NCBI GenBank assembly: GCA_021432605.1
Contig: MU271146.1
Coordinates: forward strand, 1,612,001 to 1,676,000
Reading direction: 5' to 3'
Origin: Coniochaeta sp. PMI_546
Taxonomy: Eukaryota > Ascomycota > Sordariomycetes > Coniochaetales > Coniochaetaceae
DNA: 64,000 nucleotides
Made by a program: the position numbers and the translations under genes. The stretch's first letter is position 1, and the number at the start of each line of letters is the position of its first letter. This document shows positions 44,664-55,462 of this stretch, piece by piece. The notes below the pieces were generated by a model, which saw only the letters and a program-made list of their open reading frames with translations, had not been told where the DNA came from and did no database searches.

Positions 44664-44750
44664 CTGGCTCCGCCGTGAATCGAACACGGGTTGTATCAGG
44701 GAGTAGAAGAGAACCACAATGATAAGTCGTAACCACTTGACCACGGAACC
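44664..44750 (-). tRNA. tRNA-His (anticodon GTG) with a 15-nt intron
   Basis: Read on the minus strand, the sequence folds as a complete tRNA. The acceptor stem GGTTCCG pairs with CGGAGCC (one G-T pair) with A at position 73; the D-arm is GTC/GAC around AAGTGGTTAC; the anticodon stem TATCA/TGATA encloses TTGTGG plus C; the T-arm is CCGTG-TTCGATT-CACGG. The anticodon GTG reads CAC/CAT (His). A 15-nt pyrimidine-rich insertion sits one base 3' of the anticodon, the canonical place for eukaryotic tRNA introns. The extra G at -1 of mature tRNA-His is added after transcription, so its absence from the gene is normal. Confidence 0.93.
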
Positions 44751-45839
44751 TGTTCCTTGCATAGGCGAATGATCCATTGTTCGGATGTTTGCCAGGGCAG
44801 CCAAGTGGGTAGATGATGCTTGGAAGATGGGGTTGTGGAGTAAACCTGTGAATTTTTTTCTGAGATTGCGGCGTTGTCTTAGTGCGAGAGCGAACTGTGA
44901 AGTGGTCACGTTCCACTCGTATTGCTTGCTCTGATGTTGAGCCGACGGGCTTGGGATCTTGGAATGACCTGGACCTGAGCTGAGTAGAGCACCATGCGAA
45001 CTGCCCTTGACAGTGTGTTGAAGGCAGCGATATCCGGGCATGCTGTTGGCGCAAGCACCCTTAATTCGGGTTCAGACGATCCAGATCTCTTCTGGCCAAT
45101 TGACGTCCTCGTCGCAGAGTCGCAGGAGACAGCCATCCCAGCCGTCGAAGACTGCAAGGCAGAAGTGGGTGTCTATCAAAGAGTGAGGGTTGATGTCAAG
45201 AGACAAGCACACAAGCGTGGAGTTTCAGTAAGGAGTATATTGAATAATACTATGGCAACTGTGGCGATAAGAGCGACAGCGATAAACAGTATTCGTAAGT
45301 CATCAGGGGCAGAAATCGCCAAAAGAACCCCTTTCCAAATGCTTGCAGTCTGTCAAAAAGAGTACAGTAACTCCGCTGTGCAGAAGATAGTCATGACGTC
45401 GTGCTCAGGCGGCTCAGAATAGTGTTCTTGGGTTTCCAGTCTGAAAATATTTCCTGACTTGCCTAGCTTACCCCCGGTTTAGCAAGGCACAAAAGATGAA
45501 ATTTGAAAGACTGGTGACAAAAGAATAGGGGCAGAAAACGTAGCAAATGATAGCTAAAGTCGTGATGAGGTTCAGAACGAGGCGAAATGCCTTCGTTCGC
45601 TCAGTGAATCCAGTTTCGTTCTGGGCTGGTCGTCATGGTAGACTTCGTCGCCACAGACTCTAAACGTATATAATCATTGCTTCCTTGCAGAAGCACCAAT
45701 GATGCAAAGGTAGCTTCTCCTAACGGAGTGTCGTGATAAGCGGTCTCCCCGATGACCGGGGAGACCAGAAAACGTCGTAGTTGACGGGTAGGCAGTCTTG
45801 TGCCGCCGTCAAGATTCGGTGTGCCGGTTGTTGAGATCG
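44751..45839. other. Intergenic region, tRNA-His to the DUF6590 gene
   Basis: About 1.1 kb with short frames only. It contains the hairpin at 45742-45766. No gene is supported. Confidence 0.4.
45742..45766. other. Perfect 9-bp inverted repeat (hairpin)
   Basis: GGTCTCCCC and GGGGAGACC flank a 7-nt loop (GATGACC), giving a stable GC-rich hairpin about 75 bp beyond the stop of the DUF6590 gene, so probably in its 3' UTR. A role in RNA stability or 3' end formation is possible but only inferred. Confidence 0.5.
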
Positions 45840-48116
45840 TCAGTGCCTGGGTACGTTTGCAAGCCCTTTTTTGACCCTCTTACGTATCTTCCCCTGCCAG
45901 CACGTATCGACGGCATGGGGGACAACATTATCAAAATCATCGGGTTGGATGTTGCCAATGAAGAAGACCTTCACGTTGTGCTCCACAGTGACCAGTTTCG
46001 AGTAGTTGACACGGGATTCCCGTGCAAGCCTTTCGCCGGCGGCTTTGATTTCCAGGCGGATGGGCTTGAAGCCCAACGGCGGCTCGCCTTCAAGCGGTCG
46101 TGGCTTGGTACCGAACTCGTGAATAATGCCATGCTTTGCGGGTTTCGCTCCTTTCTTTTTGCACCCTTGTCGAATGTATGTGAGGATTGGGCTGAAGTCT
46201 TTCGTTAGTATACCTGTCAAACGTCATCAAGCGGGCGTACGGTTCAAGCAGCACGTACATGCAGGTGCAGTGGCCCTCGTCATTCGCCACAACAATGAAG
46301 CGCCGGAAGCCGACGTAGAATGGCTCGCCCCAGTCGTTCTCAAGTTGTATCTTCTCAGTGTATGTTTCGAGATTCACCCGGCTGGTGGAGTTATGGCGTG
46401 TTGATTGTCCCTGCGGTTCCGACCAGAGGATTTTGAAGACCTGATTTTTCTTGTTAGTGATGCTTTGCGTGCTTCAAAATCCGCTTCCGAGTTCCTCGAG
46501 CCAAGTCCGGCGGTTGCGGCATCTCGCGAGGGCAACTCACCTCGCCTGGTTGGAACTTATGAGATGATTCTACGCAGTAACCTTGAATTTCGTGTGTCAG
46601 CTATCAGACCTAGCAGGACTCGCGTGCCAGGCCATTGGCAACAAGCATCACTAGGGGTTAAAGGTCACTAACGAGCATCGAGATCCTCATACTTCCCCTG
46701 CGTGCCGCGGATGATCATGTCCGGCTCTAGTCTAGGGTGATCCATCGTCGGAGTTACGCTGCCGTCATCTTCTTCCTCTTGTAGTGGCTCGTAATCTGCT
46801 GTCCGCGATGTCAGCCAAAGGCCATTTAGGTCAAAATGGGTGCTGTACCCTCTCGAGCGTACGACGCTTCTGGTTGGGTATAACCTGGATGGCTTTCGTC
46901 ATAGCTGACAGATCCCTCGTAGGCTTTGCGACTTGCCGTCATCGCTCGACTGAGGGCATCGTCGTTGCTTTCATCGTCCACTTCTGGAAGAAACCCGCTA
47001 GCGTAACCTGCGTCGGTGGGAATATCGGGATCGTTGACTTCGTCGGGAACCTCAACTGATATCTAGTTAGAATATCGGTGAGCCAAACATAGGACGAAAA
47101 GAGGGCGTACTCTGGTCCTGCGGAATTTCCTCTTCATAATATGCCCCCCTTGCATCTTGTCCACCGGCAGGTTCATAATATAGGATATCTGAGTCAACAC
47201 TTCCGGCAGACGTTGCACCATATCCCGCATCGACAGGTTGGGTATCGTCTTGAGTGGCGCCTCCAGTACCGCCTGTCGGTGCAGCTTGATGCCCGTGTGA
47301 TCGTTTTGAGCGATGTGCTGCATCTCTGTTAGACCGAGGTGGTAAGGGACAAGGCCTCGGTCAGGAATAGCTAACCACGATGTTGCTGTTGCTGGGCCTG
47401 CTGCTGAGCTTGCTGCTTTTGTTCATAGAAGGGCTCCAGTGGTTCGTCTTGGGAGCGTGTCTCCTTCTCCTTTCCCTTCCCTTTCCCCTTTTTGTCACTG
47501 CTGCCTTTGCCTTCCTTCTTGGTTTTCGACGACGAGGGCTTCTTCTCATCACGCCTGGAGGACTTCTTCTCACTGGCCTTGCTTTTTGAGGATGATCCAG
47601 TGGCAGGATGGGATTCTCGGTGATGAGGGTGACTCTCCGTCTCCTCCGCTTCGTCCAAAGCCAAGGTTTCCACAGCGGCTGCTATGTCTTGGCCGGTCGC
47701 ATCTTCCTCGTAGGCCGCCGCTGCTTCTGTCACAACATCATCAGCAACTGATTTTGATCAGCACGGAATAGCCATACCTTCAGACACAGGGTAACCTTGG
47801 GACGCAGCATATGTATAGCCCGGAGTCCCATCATCAAGATAGTCCTCGTCGGTGGGATCAGCCTCGTACCAGGGCTCGGTATGAGCAGTATCAGTTCGAG
47901 GAGTCTCCAACTCATTCGCCCATTGCGTCTGTCGCACTCCTATCAGATGAGAGTGCGGTAAGTAACTGTCCAATGAGCGCGAGGCGATACGAAAGTGCTG
48001 AAACATGTAGACTTACCATTCTCATCTGTATATACTATGTAATATTGTCCACTTCCCTCATCCAGTATCCACTCCGGCTCTGGAAAGTTTGTGCTGGATT
48101 TTCTGGAGGAACTCAT
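45840..48116 (-). CDS. DUF6590-domain protein, nine exons
   Basis: Fungus-specific protein of unknown function, 580 aa. Exons (minus): 48017-48116, 47778-47939, 47376-47726, 47111-47325, 46849-47062, 46673-46798, 46541-46581, 46259-46440, 45840-46191; every junction keeps frame. The C-terminal ~200 residues are a DUF6590 domain: CVESSHKFQPGE-VFKILWSEPQ, then FRRFIVVANDEGHCTC-IPILTYIRQGCKKKG and SRVNYSKLVTVEHNVKVFFIG. The junction HCTC-IPILTY uses donor GTACGT and a textbook TACTAACG branch site. Residues 1-45 look like a degenerate WW domain (EPEWILDEGSGQYYIVYT then QTQW). The middle has a Lys/Ser-rich charged stretch and a Gln-rich run (QQAQQQAQQQQ). The acceptor of exon 5 was chosen by frame and is less certain. 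Confidence 0.85.
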
Positions 48117-50429
48117 CTTGCAGTACAGTGGTCATGCTCATTCACGTTGTGAGTACGTGTAAGACATGGGCAAGCTGCCTATAAGTGTGAGAACATATAG
48201 AGTCGCTGTGTAACGATAGGCAATATATGTATTGAGAGCCAGTGGTGGAGCGGAAGCGTGATTGTGAGGAAGTTCAGTTGGATATAGGACAAATCCAACG
48301 TTCACGGTAACCAGCCGCCCTTATCAACGGAATGGGGATTGATCACGCAGCAGGGGAGTTTGAGGCTCTGCTGAGGGAGACCAAGAACGGAAAGGAAGAA
48401 TTGACGAGCCAGCAAGTACTCATCCACAGACTCACGGACCTTCTATTCTGGGGTATATAGAAGGGTGTGTGTATGTCACTGGAGAGGTACCAGGTACTCG
48501 TGATGCCCCGGTGGTTCTATTCGCGGCCACAACTCTCCCGGAAATATTTTCGCTAGATACTTCCAGAGGGGCCGGGGAGACGCCTGAAGCGGGATGTTGA
48601 AGGTGCGTCGGGGGATATGGGATGGGTATAGTATGGCTGTTTCTTTCGTAGGGTGACAGTATGAGGTCTAGAGGTAGATGTGAGCGTCTTTGCTTAGAGT
48701 GAGCAACCCGTCAAGGATAACACCGGCGCAGAGGAGGTAGAAAGGCAGGGTTCAAGAGATGGAAGTGTCCGAAAGAATCCACACTGCTATGCTTCTCCTT
48801 TCCCAGCTCCTACAACCTAAAGGGGGATTCAAGACACACAAGTGGTATATCTGTAATGTCGTGATATTTCCTCGAGCCATGAGAGGGGCCAGACACGCTT
48901 ATCTACCTATCGCAGCAGCTTTGGCGGCGGACTGTGACGTTCAGTCGGTCCCGGCCATTCTAACAGCTCAAAACCGGGGACACTGGGGAGATGGTGCAAG
49001 GCATGTGTGCCGTCGTACTGAGCCCATAGGTGCTTAACGCAGGCCCGGGCTAATAAAGGTTGCTCGGGAGTCCCAGTGTGGAGTAAGTATCAAAGAGATG
49101 GAGGCCACCTGGTGCCGCTCGACACCGCTCGACAGGAAAGGCCGCGAAGGACAGGACCAAGGAGAGCAACATGTGAGTTGACGCTTAAGGCGGCAAGAGA
49201 TTCTCCAGTGGCACTCAACCCGGCCTTACCGCATTTAGGCAGCTATGCTTTTAAGTCAGCAAGGATGTGATTTAAACGGCAGTTCCTGTCAACTGGAGCA
49301 CGGGGGCAACTTTGACATTTGCAATGACTTGAATGGGCCAAAATGGTGCGAAGGAGAGGTGAGGATGGGGGCACATCCCAACTCATTGGATCAAAAGGGC
49401 CATGGCATGATGCACAGCTTGTGGGTGGTTAGCGGTGGTTAGCGAGACGACCGTACATGTACCACAGTACGGCTCCTTACTTAGTTCCAAGCGTGCCGTG
49501 CAGGGCGGGGCAGCCTCGCCTGCGGGCACGGGAACAGACTTACGATAACTTCAAAGTCCTTCTCGTCGTCATTGACCCTCCAGCCAGATCTGCTCTTTTT
49601 TCACATGTGCCCCTTTGAAGCAAAAGGGCAGAGCAATTCGCGAGATGGCTTGTCGAGACAACAGATACACATTGCACTCGCTGACGCATAAGGTGATATC
49701 CAAAATGGACGACGTGACGGCAGACGATGCATAGTGGTTCGCACGCCCCCAGTTGTTGCTGCCAAGACGGAGAATCCATACTACACGAACCCAGTAGGCG
49801 CTGATGTATAGGTATACGCCCCGACTGGCAGTGGCTACAATTCTTTCTGGTGGTTGCACAGAAGGCAATCCAGCGTCGGCCATGTCTTATTTCAATCCCT
49901 GCCAGCCAAAGAGAGCATTCCCAATAATCGAGGTGGTGTGGTAGTGGTGTGGTACATGTGCACCGAACCTCACCGGTTACTTGTTCCAAGTGCTTTGCAT
50001 AGCTTGGACTCGTTTGCTGGACGGCTTGCTGCATGGAAGGACTTCCCCCGAGCTAATGCAGCAATCACAGGACGACGAGACGAAACGCAACAGAGCTTTC
50101 TTTTCTTACCGCGTTGCAAGTGTGCGTTATGCAGTTTGCACAATACACTCTGCGTGGTCTCTGCGCGCTCAGTCCTGGAGCCTCGTAAACTGTGAATACT
50201 GACCAAAGCAACCCGTCCCTCGGTTTCGGTGTGAAGCCCTTCCATCGGTCAGCCCCAAGAGGTGAAAGCATCATTGCCAGGTGAACCTGGAGGTCTTTGA
50301 TTGCGCAAGGAGCCGCCTGGCTGTTCCCCTCTCACCTGAACCCCAGCATTATTGTCTGGCTGGAAATGTCTCGCTCTTATGACATGGACCAAGCAATACA
50401 GCTGGCCGGCAACCACATTAGATTAGCAA
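48117..50429. other. Long intergenic region, 2.3 kb
   Basis: Divergent promoter region between the DUF6590 gene and the coiled-coil gene. Short direct repeats occur (CCGCTCGACA twice near 49115; GGTGGTTAGC-like words near 49423). No open frame has recognisable content. Confidence 0.45.
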
Positions 50430-52639
50430 ATGTCGACAACAATTTCGCACGCCTCATTTTTCGACATCCTTCCGAATGGCTCCCACTTCCGATCAGATAA
50501 ACCCGAATCACGTCCTGCCACAAACATACAATCGACTGGAAGTCAAACTCACATCTCGCTTGATGACAACGGACAGAAAAGAGGCCCAGGTCCGAGCGAT
50601 GGAAAGACATGGCCTTCCGAAATCAAGATGGACCTTCCCGCCTCCGTCGACGGTTCTCCAAGCTCCACAGTGGAGGAGCCCCCACCAGATCCAGGTGCGC
50701 CGCCCTCTACATAGGAGCTTCCACCCGCCGAACTACCCCATCGCTAATAAGAAAAGTGACAGACGCGACCGATGACGGGTCTCACCAGGCCCTAGACACG
50801 GTGCGTTCGCGCTCATCGTCTTCGTCTTCTGATTCTTCGTACTCCTCTATATCCTGCGGAGATGCATTCGAGGCTAGAAATCGTCGCTTCCCCCCCTTAC
50901 CACCGTCGACGAATCGACCAGCCCGACTTTTCGCGGCTCCCAGGTTTGGAGCACAGATTGCAAGTCGTGCGAACCGCAGGCTAGCACCAGACTCGTCCGC
51001 TGTGGACTCTGATTCTGGGCCGGGTGACTCGTCGGCGAGTGAATCGTCGGAAGACGGAGAAGAAGTATCCGATGGAGGAGAGGAGGATGAAGAAGAAGCA
51101 GGAAACGAGGATGGGGATGGGGATGGGGATGAGGATAGCCACGTGCAGGCCTTGTGGGTGAAACTTCGCGACCAACGCAATGCTGTACAACAGCTGCGGC
51201 TGGAGTTGTCAGACAAGAGGAAGCGTCTCAGGGAGCTTCGGAGGAGGAAAGATGAGGCTGATAACCGATTCATGGGTATGGTGCGTCCCTACCTCGTCAC
51301 TGGTCATAGTTTACCTAGTCCAGGCGACATGATCATTCGGCAGTTCGAGGTGATGCAAAAAGAACGAAACGAGTATCATGACGAAGAGGCCGAGGTCGAG
51401 CAGCTCGAGGCTGAACTGGACGAGGAGGAACTCTCTCGTGAGATCCTGGAGACGGAGTTTTTCACTATACTCTATGGTGCATCTGGTGGAGGTGGTAACC
51501 ATCGAGAAGACTCGCCATCCGGGTCAGTTGCCGACAGCTATGCGCCTCCTTCGAGAGCGTCATTATTGGGCATCCCAGCTGACCGCCCTGACGACATTCA
51601 CCCGCTCTATAAACAACTCCTGGATGCTGTGGGTGACCGAGAGCTTGCCAAAGAGAACCACGCCGATCTCATGATGCATCGGGATTCAATCTTGTATAAC
51701 ATACAGCTGACGATCAAGCGCGAGCGTCTTCGCAATACCGAAGGGCGAGCGAACAAGCTCAGCGCTATGCCGGACACCGACGATCTCGAGCTTTTGTCAG
51801 CCATAGCGGATAATCCTGCCAGACTAGACGACCTACAAGCGAAGTATAGGACTGGCATCGGCAGGGAGAACGAGGAATTCCTTAGAGAATTCCCGCAAGA
51901 GGAAGCCATGCTACGGGAGAAGCTGAAAGAGACCAAGGAGGAGGTGGACAGACTCCGTCAACTCTGCATTGACAAGGGAGTGATGCGTAAGAATGCACCA
52001 TATCATGAGGAATACACCATCATGTATGGCACCGGCGAGCCTTTGCCTGCCGGAACGATGAGCATCAATCCCGAACCGGGGACGAGACGGGAAGAGGGGC
52101 TGGCCAACACGAGGTTCCCCATTCTTCTCTCGAACCCACGTCACGTCCTCGAGGATGACTTTCCTCTGACGCCGCGTGGGGCTCTCAGAGCGGCTACCAG
52201 ACTACCAAATGACGACCAGGCGCGACCACATCTGGTAGCAGAGGCGATGAAAGAATATGGAATATCCACTCTCGTCATGGAGTCTGCGGCAGAAAACAAA
52301 TCCGACTATATCAACAGGTGGTTGCTTCATCGTCTGCGGATCTCACCACTCGAAGTCGAGTTACTCTACGCCATATTCTCGGCGACTTTGAAAGTCAACA
52401 ATATCCGCAGGTGGCAGGAAGACGTGCTCTACTATTGGTCACGAGATAAGGCGAATAAGCCCAAGGAGGAGTACGATGGTCTTGTCACGACAAGAGACGC
52501 GCTCGTTATCGAGGACGATCTGGCTTCCGAGAACCTCAATTCCGCTTTGGGCAGACCTGATCGACCAGGAAGCGACCCAGGTGACATCCTTAAACACCGT
52601 GGTCACCAGAAACCCCGATCGTTGCAGAGTGTTAGCTAG
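50430..52639 (+). CDS. Coiled-coil protein of unknown function
   Basis: Best model: exons 50430-50694 and 50763-52639, 713 aa, with a 68-bp intron (donor GTGCGC, CTAAT branch word, acceptor GACAG) joining PPPDP-DATDDGSHQALDT. The N-terminal ~230 residues are Ser-rich then strongly acidic (EEDEEEAGNEDGDGDGDEDS, with a GGGGAT minisatellite at 51109-51136). Long heptad-like helices follow (ALWVKLRDQRNAVQQLRLEL, ERNEYHDEEAEVEQLEAELD). The C-terminal third looks folded, with SAAENKSDYINRWLLHRLRIS and RRWQEDVLYYWSRDK, and a WL-hxxLRxSPLEVELLY pattern common in fungal proteins of unknown function. A second possible start at 50609 continues the main frame through the intron but gives an unlikely basic leader. 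No enzyme or DNA-binding motif was seen. Confidence 0.75.
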
Positions 52640-55462
52640 GAAGCATCGTCCTGTTCCTGCTATTCGGCAAACCAATCATTACTATCTATATCTTGGCGAG
52701 CCTCAAATTTCTTTGTTCTGGTGTCTCTCTCTCTCATTTTTGGCCGCCTTGCTTTCCAGAAAGAATCCAGCGGGATGCTGTTGGCGCGGGAGACTGATGT
52801 GGCTGTTCTTCGGGGACTCCCGACAAGACTTTCTTTTCCTGGTACATGAACCCCGCTTGGGAGTGTGATTCCATCCAAGAGGTTATTGTTTCCTCCTGCT
52901 CAGGCTTTCCTGGGTCATGTCCCGTCCCATAACCTGATACCCACCTTTTTCCAGCAGAGAGCTCATTTGTGTACATTAGGGGCTGATGGCTAGGTTACAG
53001 GGGCCTTGATGGTCGATTGGATGCGGTTTCTAACTAGAAAGATGGCCTAGATAGTTATTTTGAGCGGAAAGGGGCATCACTGGTTGGTGACGAGCAATTG
53101 AGGCTCAAAACAATGGAATATGCTCGTGTCGGCAACCATCCTCATGCTGTCAGGTATGTAAATCCACCTGGGGCGTGCATCTAACAAAGGTATTGGAGAC
53201 CCGCGGGACCCACTCAGTTCCATTTCCAGCTCAGTGAAATCCACCGCGCTCCGGGCCGTGTATTCGGAACGGTCGACTCTCTCCACAGTCAACGACAGGT
53301 AACCACTCTCCACAGTCAACGACAGGTAACCACGTACTGTGGTAGGTAACTCTACGTTGGGACAGAAGTCCTGGCCAACGCGTCCTGGTCCCCTGTCCTA
53401 CTACCTTACCTCTACACATGTAGGCTCGTACTGTATTCCACCAGACCCGCAGCAGCTCATAAAGCGGCGACAGGCCGTGACGGGTCAGGCGACTCAGCTT
53501 CCTGTGCCAGCACATGCTCCCACTTTTCCTGCCAATGGCCAGGGACACTTCTCAGAAATCTCGGGATACCACCATCTACACTACTACCGCTGCGGCGCTC
53601 TACTGTATGCATGAGGAGATCTTACTGCATTGTGAATGTCCCGGCAGCGCGGCACACCGGTACGATATGGGTTCCTTTCTTGAAATTTAGCCAATATGCT
53701 GTTCTGAATGCCTGCTCCCTCTGCCTGTGCGACAATCAACCTATCACAGAACGTCCGAGGCTCATCGGTTTAGAATGGGTACGCCACGTCTGTTGGTTCG
53801 TCCTGATTGGCCGCCATCCCCCCAATTCCAGGAATGATACGCCAGTAATTATCCTGTGTGCTATTCACGAAGCACACGCTATCACGGGCAAGGCGACCTC
53901 AGATGTTGGGAATACAACCTCCTGGCGTTCCAGGTGTTGTCGCCTTTCTTTGCCTCGAGACTACAAACATCGAGAACCTGGAACATCAGCGTTTGCGAAC
54001 CTCGAAGTCCGTCTTCACACATCGCCAAACAGCCGTCGGGGCTGATGCGGCTCTGCTAGCTCCCCTGTCCAAGCGCTGTCCACCAAAGGGCGTTGGTCCA
54101 GCTATCGGGTATCAAGAGGCTGAAAAAGGAAAGTCATATCATGAACGCGTCTGGCGTATCGCGCGATTGCGAGTCAGAGACGCGACTGCAATCCCTCGGA
54201 ATGCCGTCACGAATAGAATTCGAGGACATTCCTGCGACACCAACTCGAGTCCCGGCTGCGCATGAATGGCACGGCCCAGTGGGGTGCGCAGGATCCAGGG
54301 CATGTGATGAGGGTCGAGGTTTCACAGCATATCTGGGAACTAGGGTTGCAGCTCCATCAGCTTTGCTTTTTCGATGGGAGCGACTCCAACACCCCCCAGT
54401 TTCTCCTGTAACGATTTGCGAAATCGCTCTTCAAGATAGCAGCGCATTGCTCCTGCAACTCTATCATACCTGTCTTCCCGGGAAACCCGGCAAGGCTGCC
54501 ACTCTCTTCTTTCTTATCGCCTGTTCCCACGGTTTCCCTTGTTAGGTCTTCCGGCTTGAGAAGCCATTGTAAGGCTGCGAAAGGCTGAACCGGAATATCC
54601 TCACCGCCATCTTTTTATTCTCGGGCAAAACAAACATACTTGGCAGATGCTAACGAATCACAGCCCCTAGTACTGTCATCTAGTACAGATATACCAATCA
54701 GACCGGGGCTAGCGGGCAGGCACAGGCGGTGTGAAGCAAGTGCTTAACCTTCCCCGGCTTCCTGCAATGTCGAAGTGCATTTTGACCCAGCCACTCATGC
54801 AAGGCTGGTGCCGCTCAATCTGATTTCACAAGGCGCCGAGTAGCGCGATCTTATCCCGGTATGCTTGGTATACGCCGCGTAATGCGCCGCCGACGAGGTC
54901 ATGGCTGGAGCCCGCACCCTGCCCATATGACGCTCCACCAGCGTGGTGACATGTAGATGTTGCATATGCGTGGGCAAGACAGTCTTGCCCGTTGACGAGG
55001 CGAGCTGCGATGACTCAAACGGCGACAATCGACACGTCGTTCATTTTTGCTTCTCGAGGGCCAGAGCTTTTGTTTACTGGATGAGTCATATTCATCACAC
55101 CGCTTCGGGGATATGTACCGCCAGTGCTATAGGGATCCAATACAGATACACTAGTGTCAATATTCGTGGCTTCGCCTACAGATAGCTCATGCCAGATGCA
55201 ACAGCAACGACACGGTCCCAAAAGGTAGGGAGCTTGTGACGATACAGAAGCCTCCACGCTCACATTCCCACACCCTTTCCAAGGCCAGCTCATCCCCCCT
55301 CTTGCATGCTCAAAACGAGCCACGGTATGACTTTGTGATGCACGCTGCACGCTGCTATCTAATATGGAGCACTATGCACCCAGGCTCTCAAAGCTTTGCC
55401 GGTCCAGTGCCGCGACACGGTTCATCGCCGAATCAGAGCACAATCCGGCTCTCACCGGCTGT
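52640..55462. other. Long convergent intergenic region, 2.8 kb
   Basis: Between the 3' ends of two converging genes. It contains the 27-bp duplication at 53279-53332 and several overlapping short frames with no domain content. Its length is surprising for a convergent spacer; a non-coding transcript or a decayed gene may lie here, but none could be recognised. Confidence 0.4.
53279..53332. repeat. 27-bp tandem duplication
   Basis: Two perfect head-to-tail copies of a 27-bp unit beginning CTCTCCACAGTCAACGACAG. It lies in non-coding sequence. Confidence 0.9.

Noticed and set aside
44994-45422. 142-codon plus-strand frame after the tRNA gene
   Set aside because: Composition looks random, no domain or signal, and no splice-extended form was found.
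50609-50762. Alternative unspliced start for the coiled-coil protein
   Set aside because: It requires reading through a good intron and gives a basic leader unlike the Ser/Pro-rich exon 1 that joins in frame.
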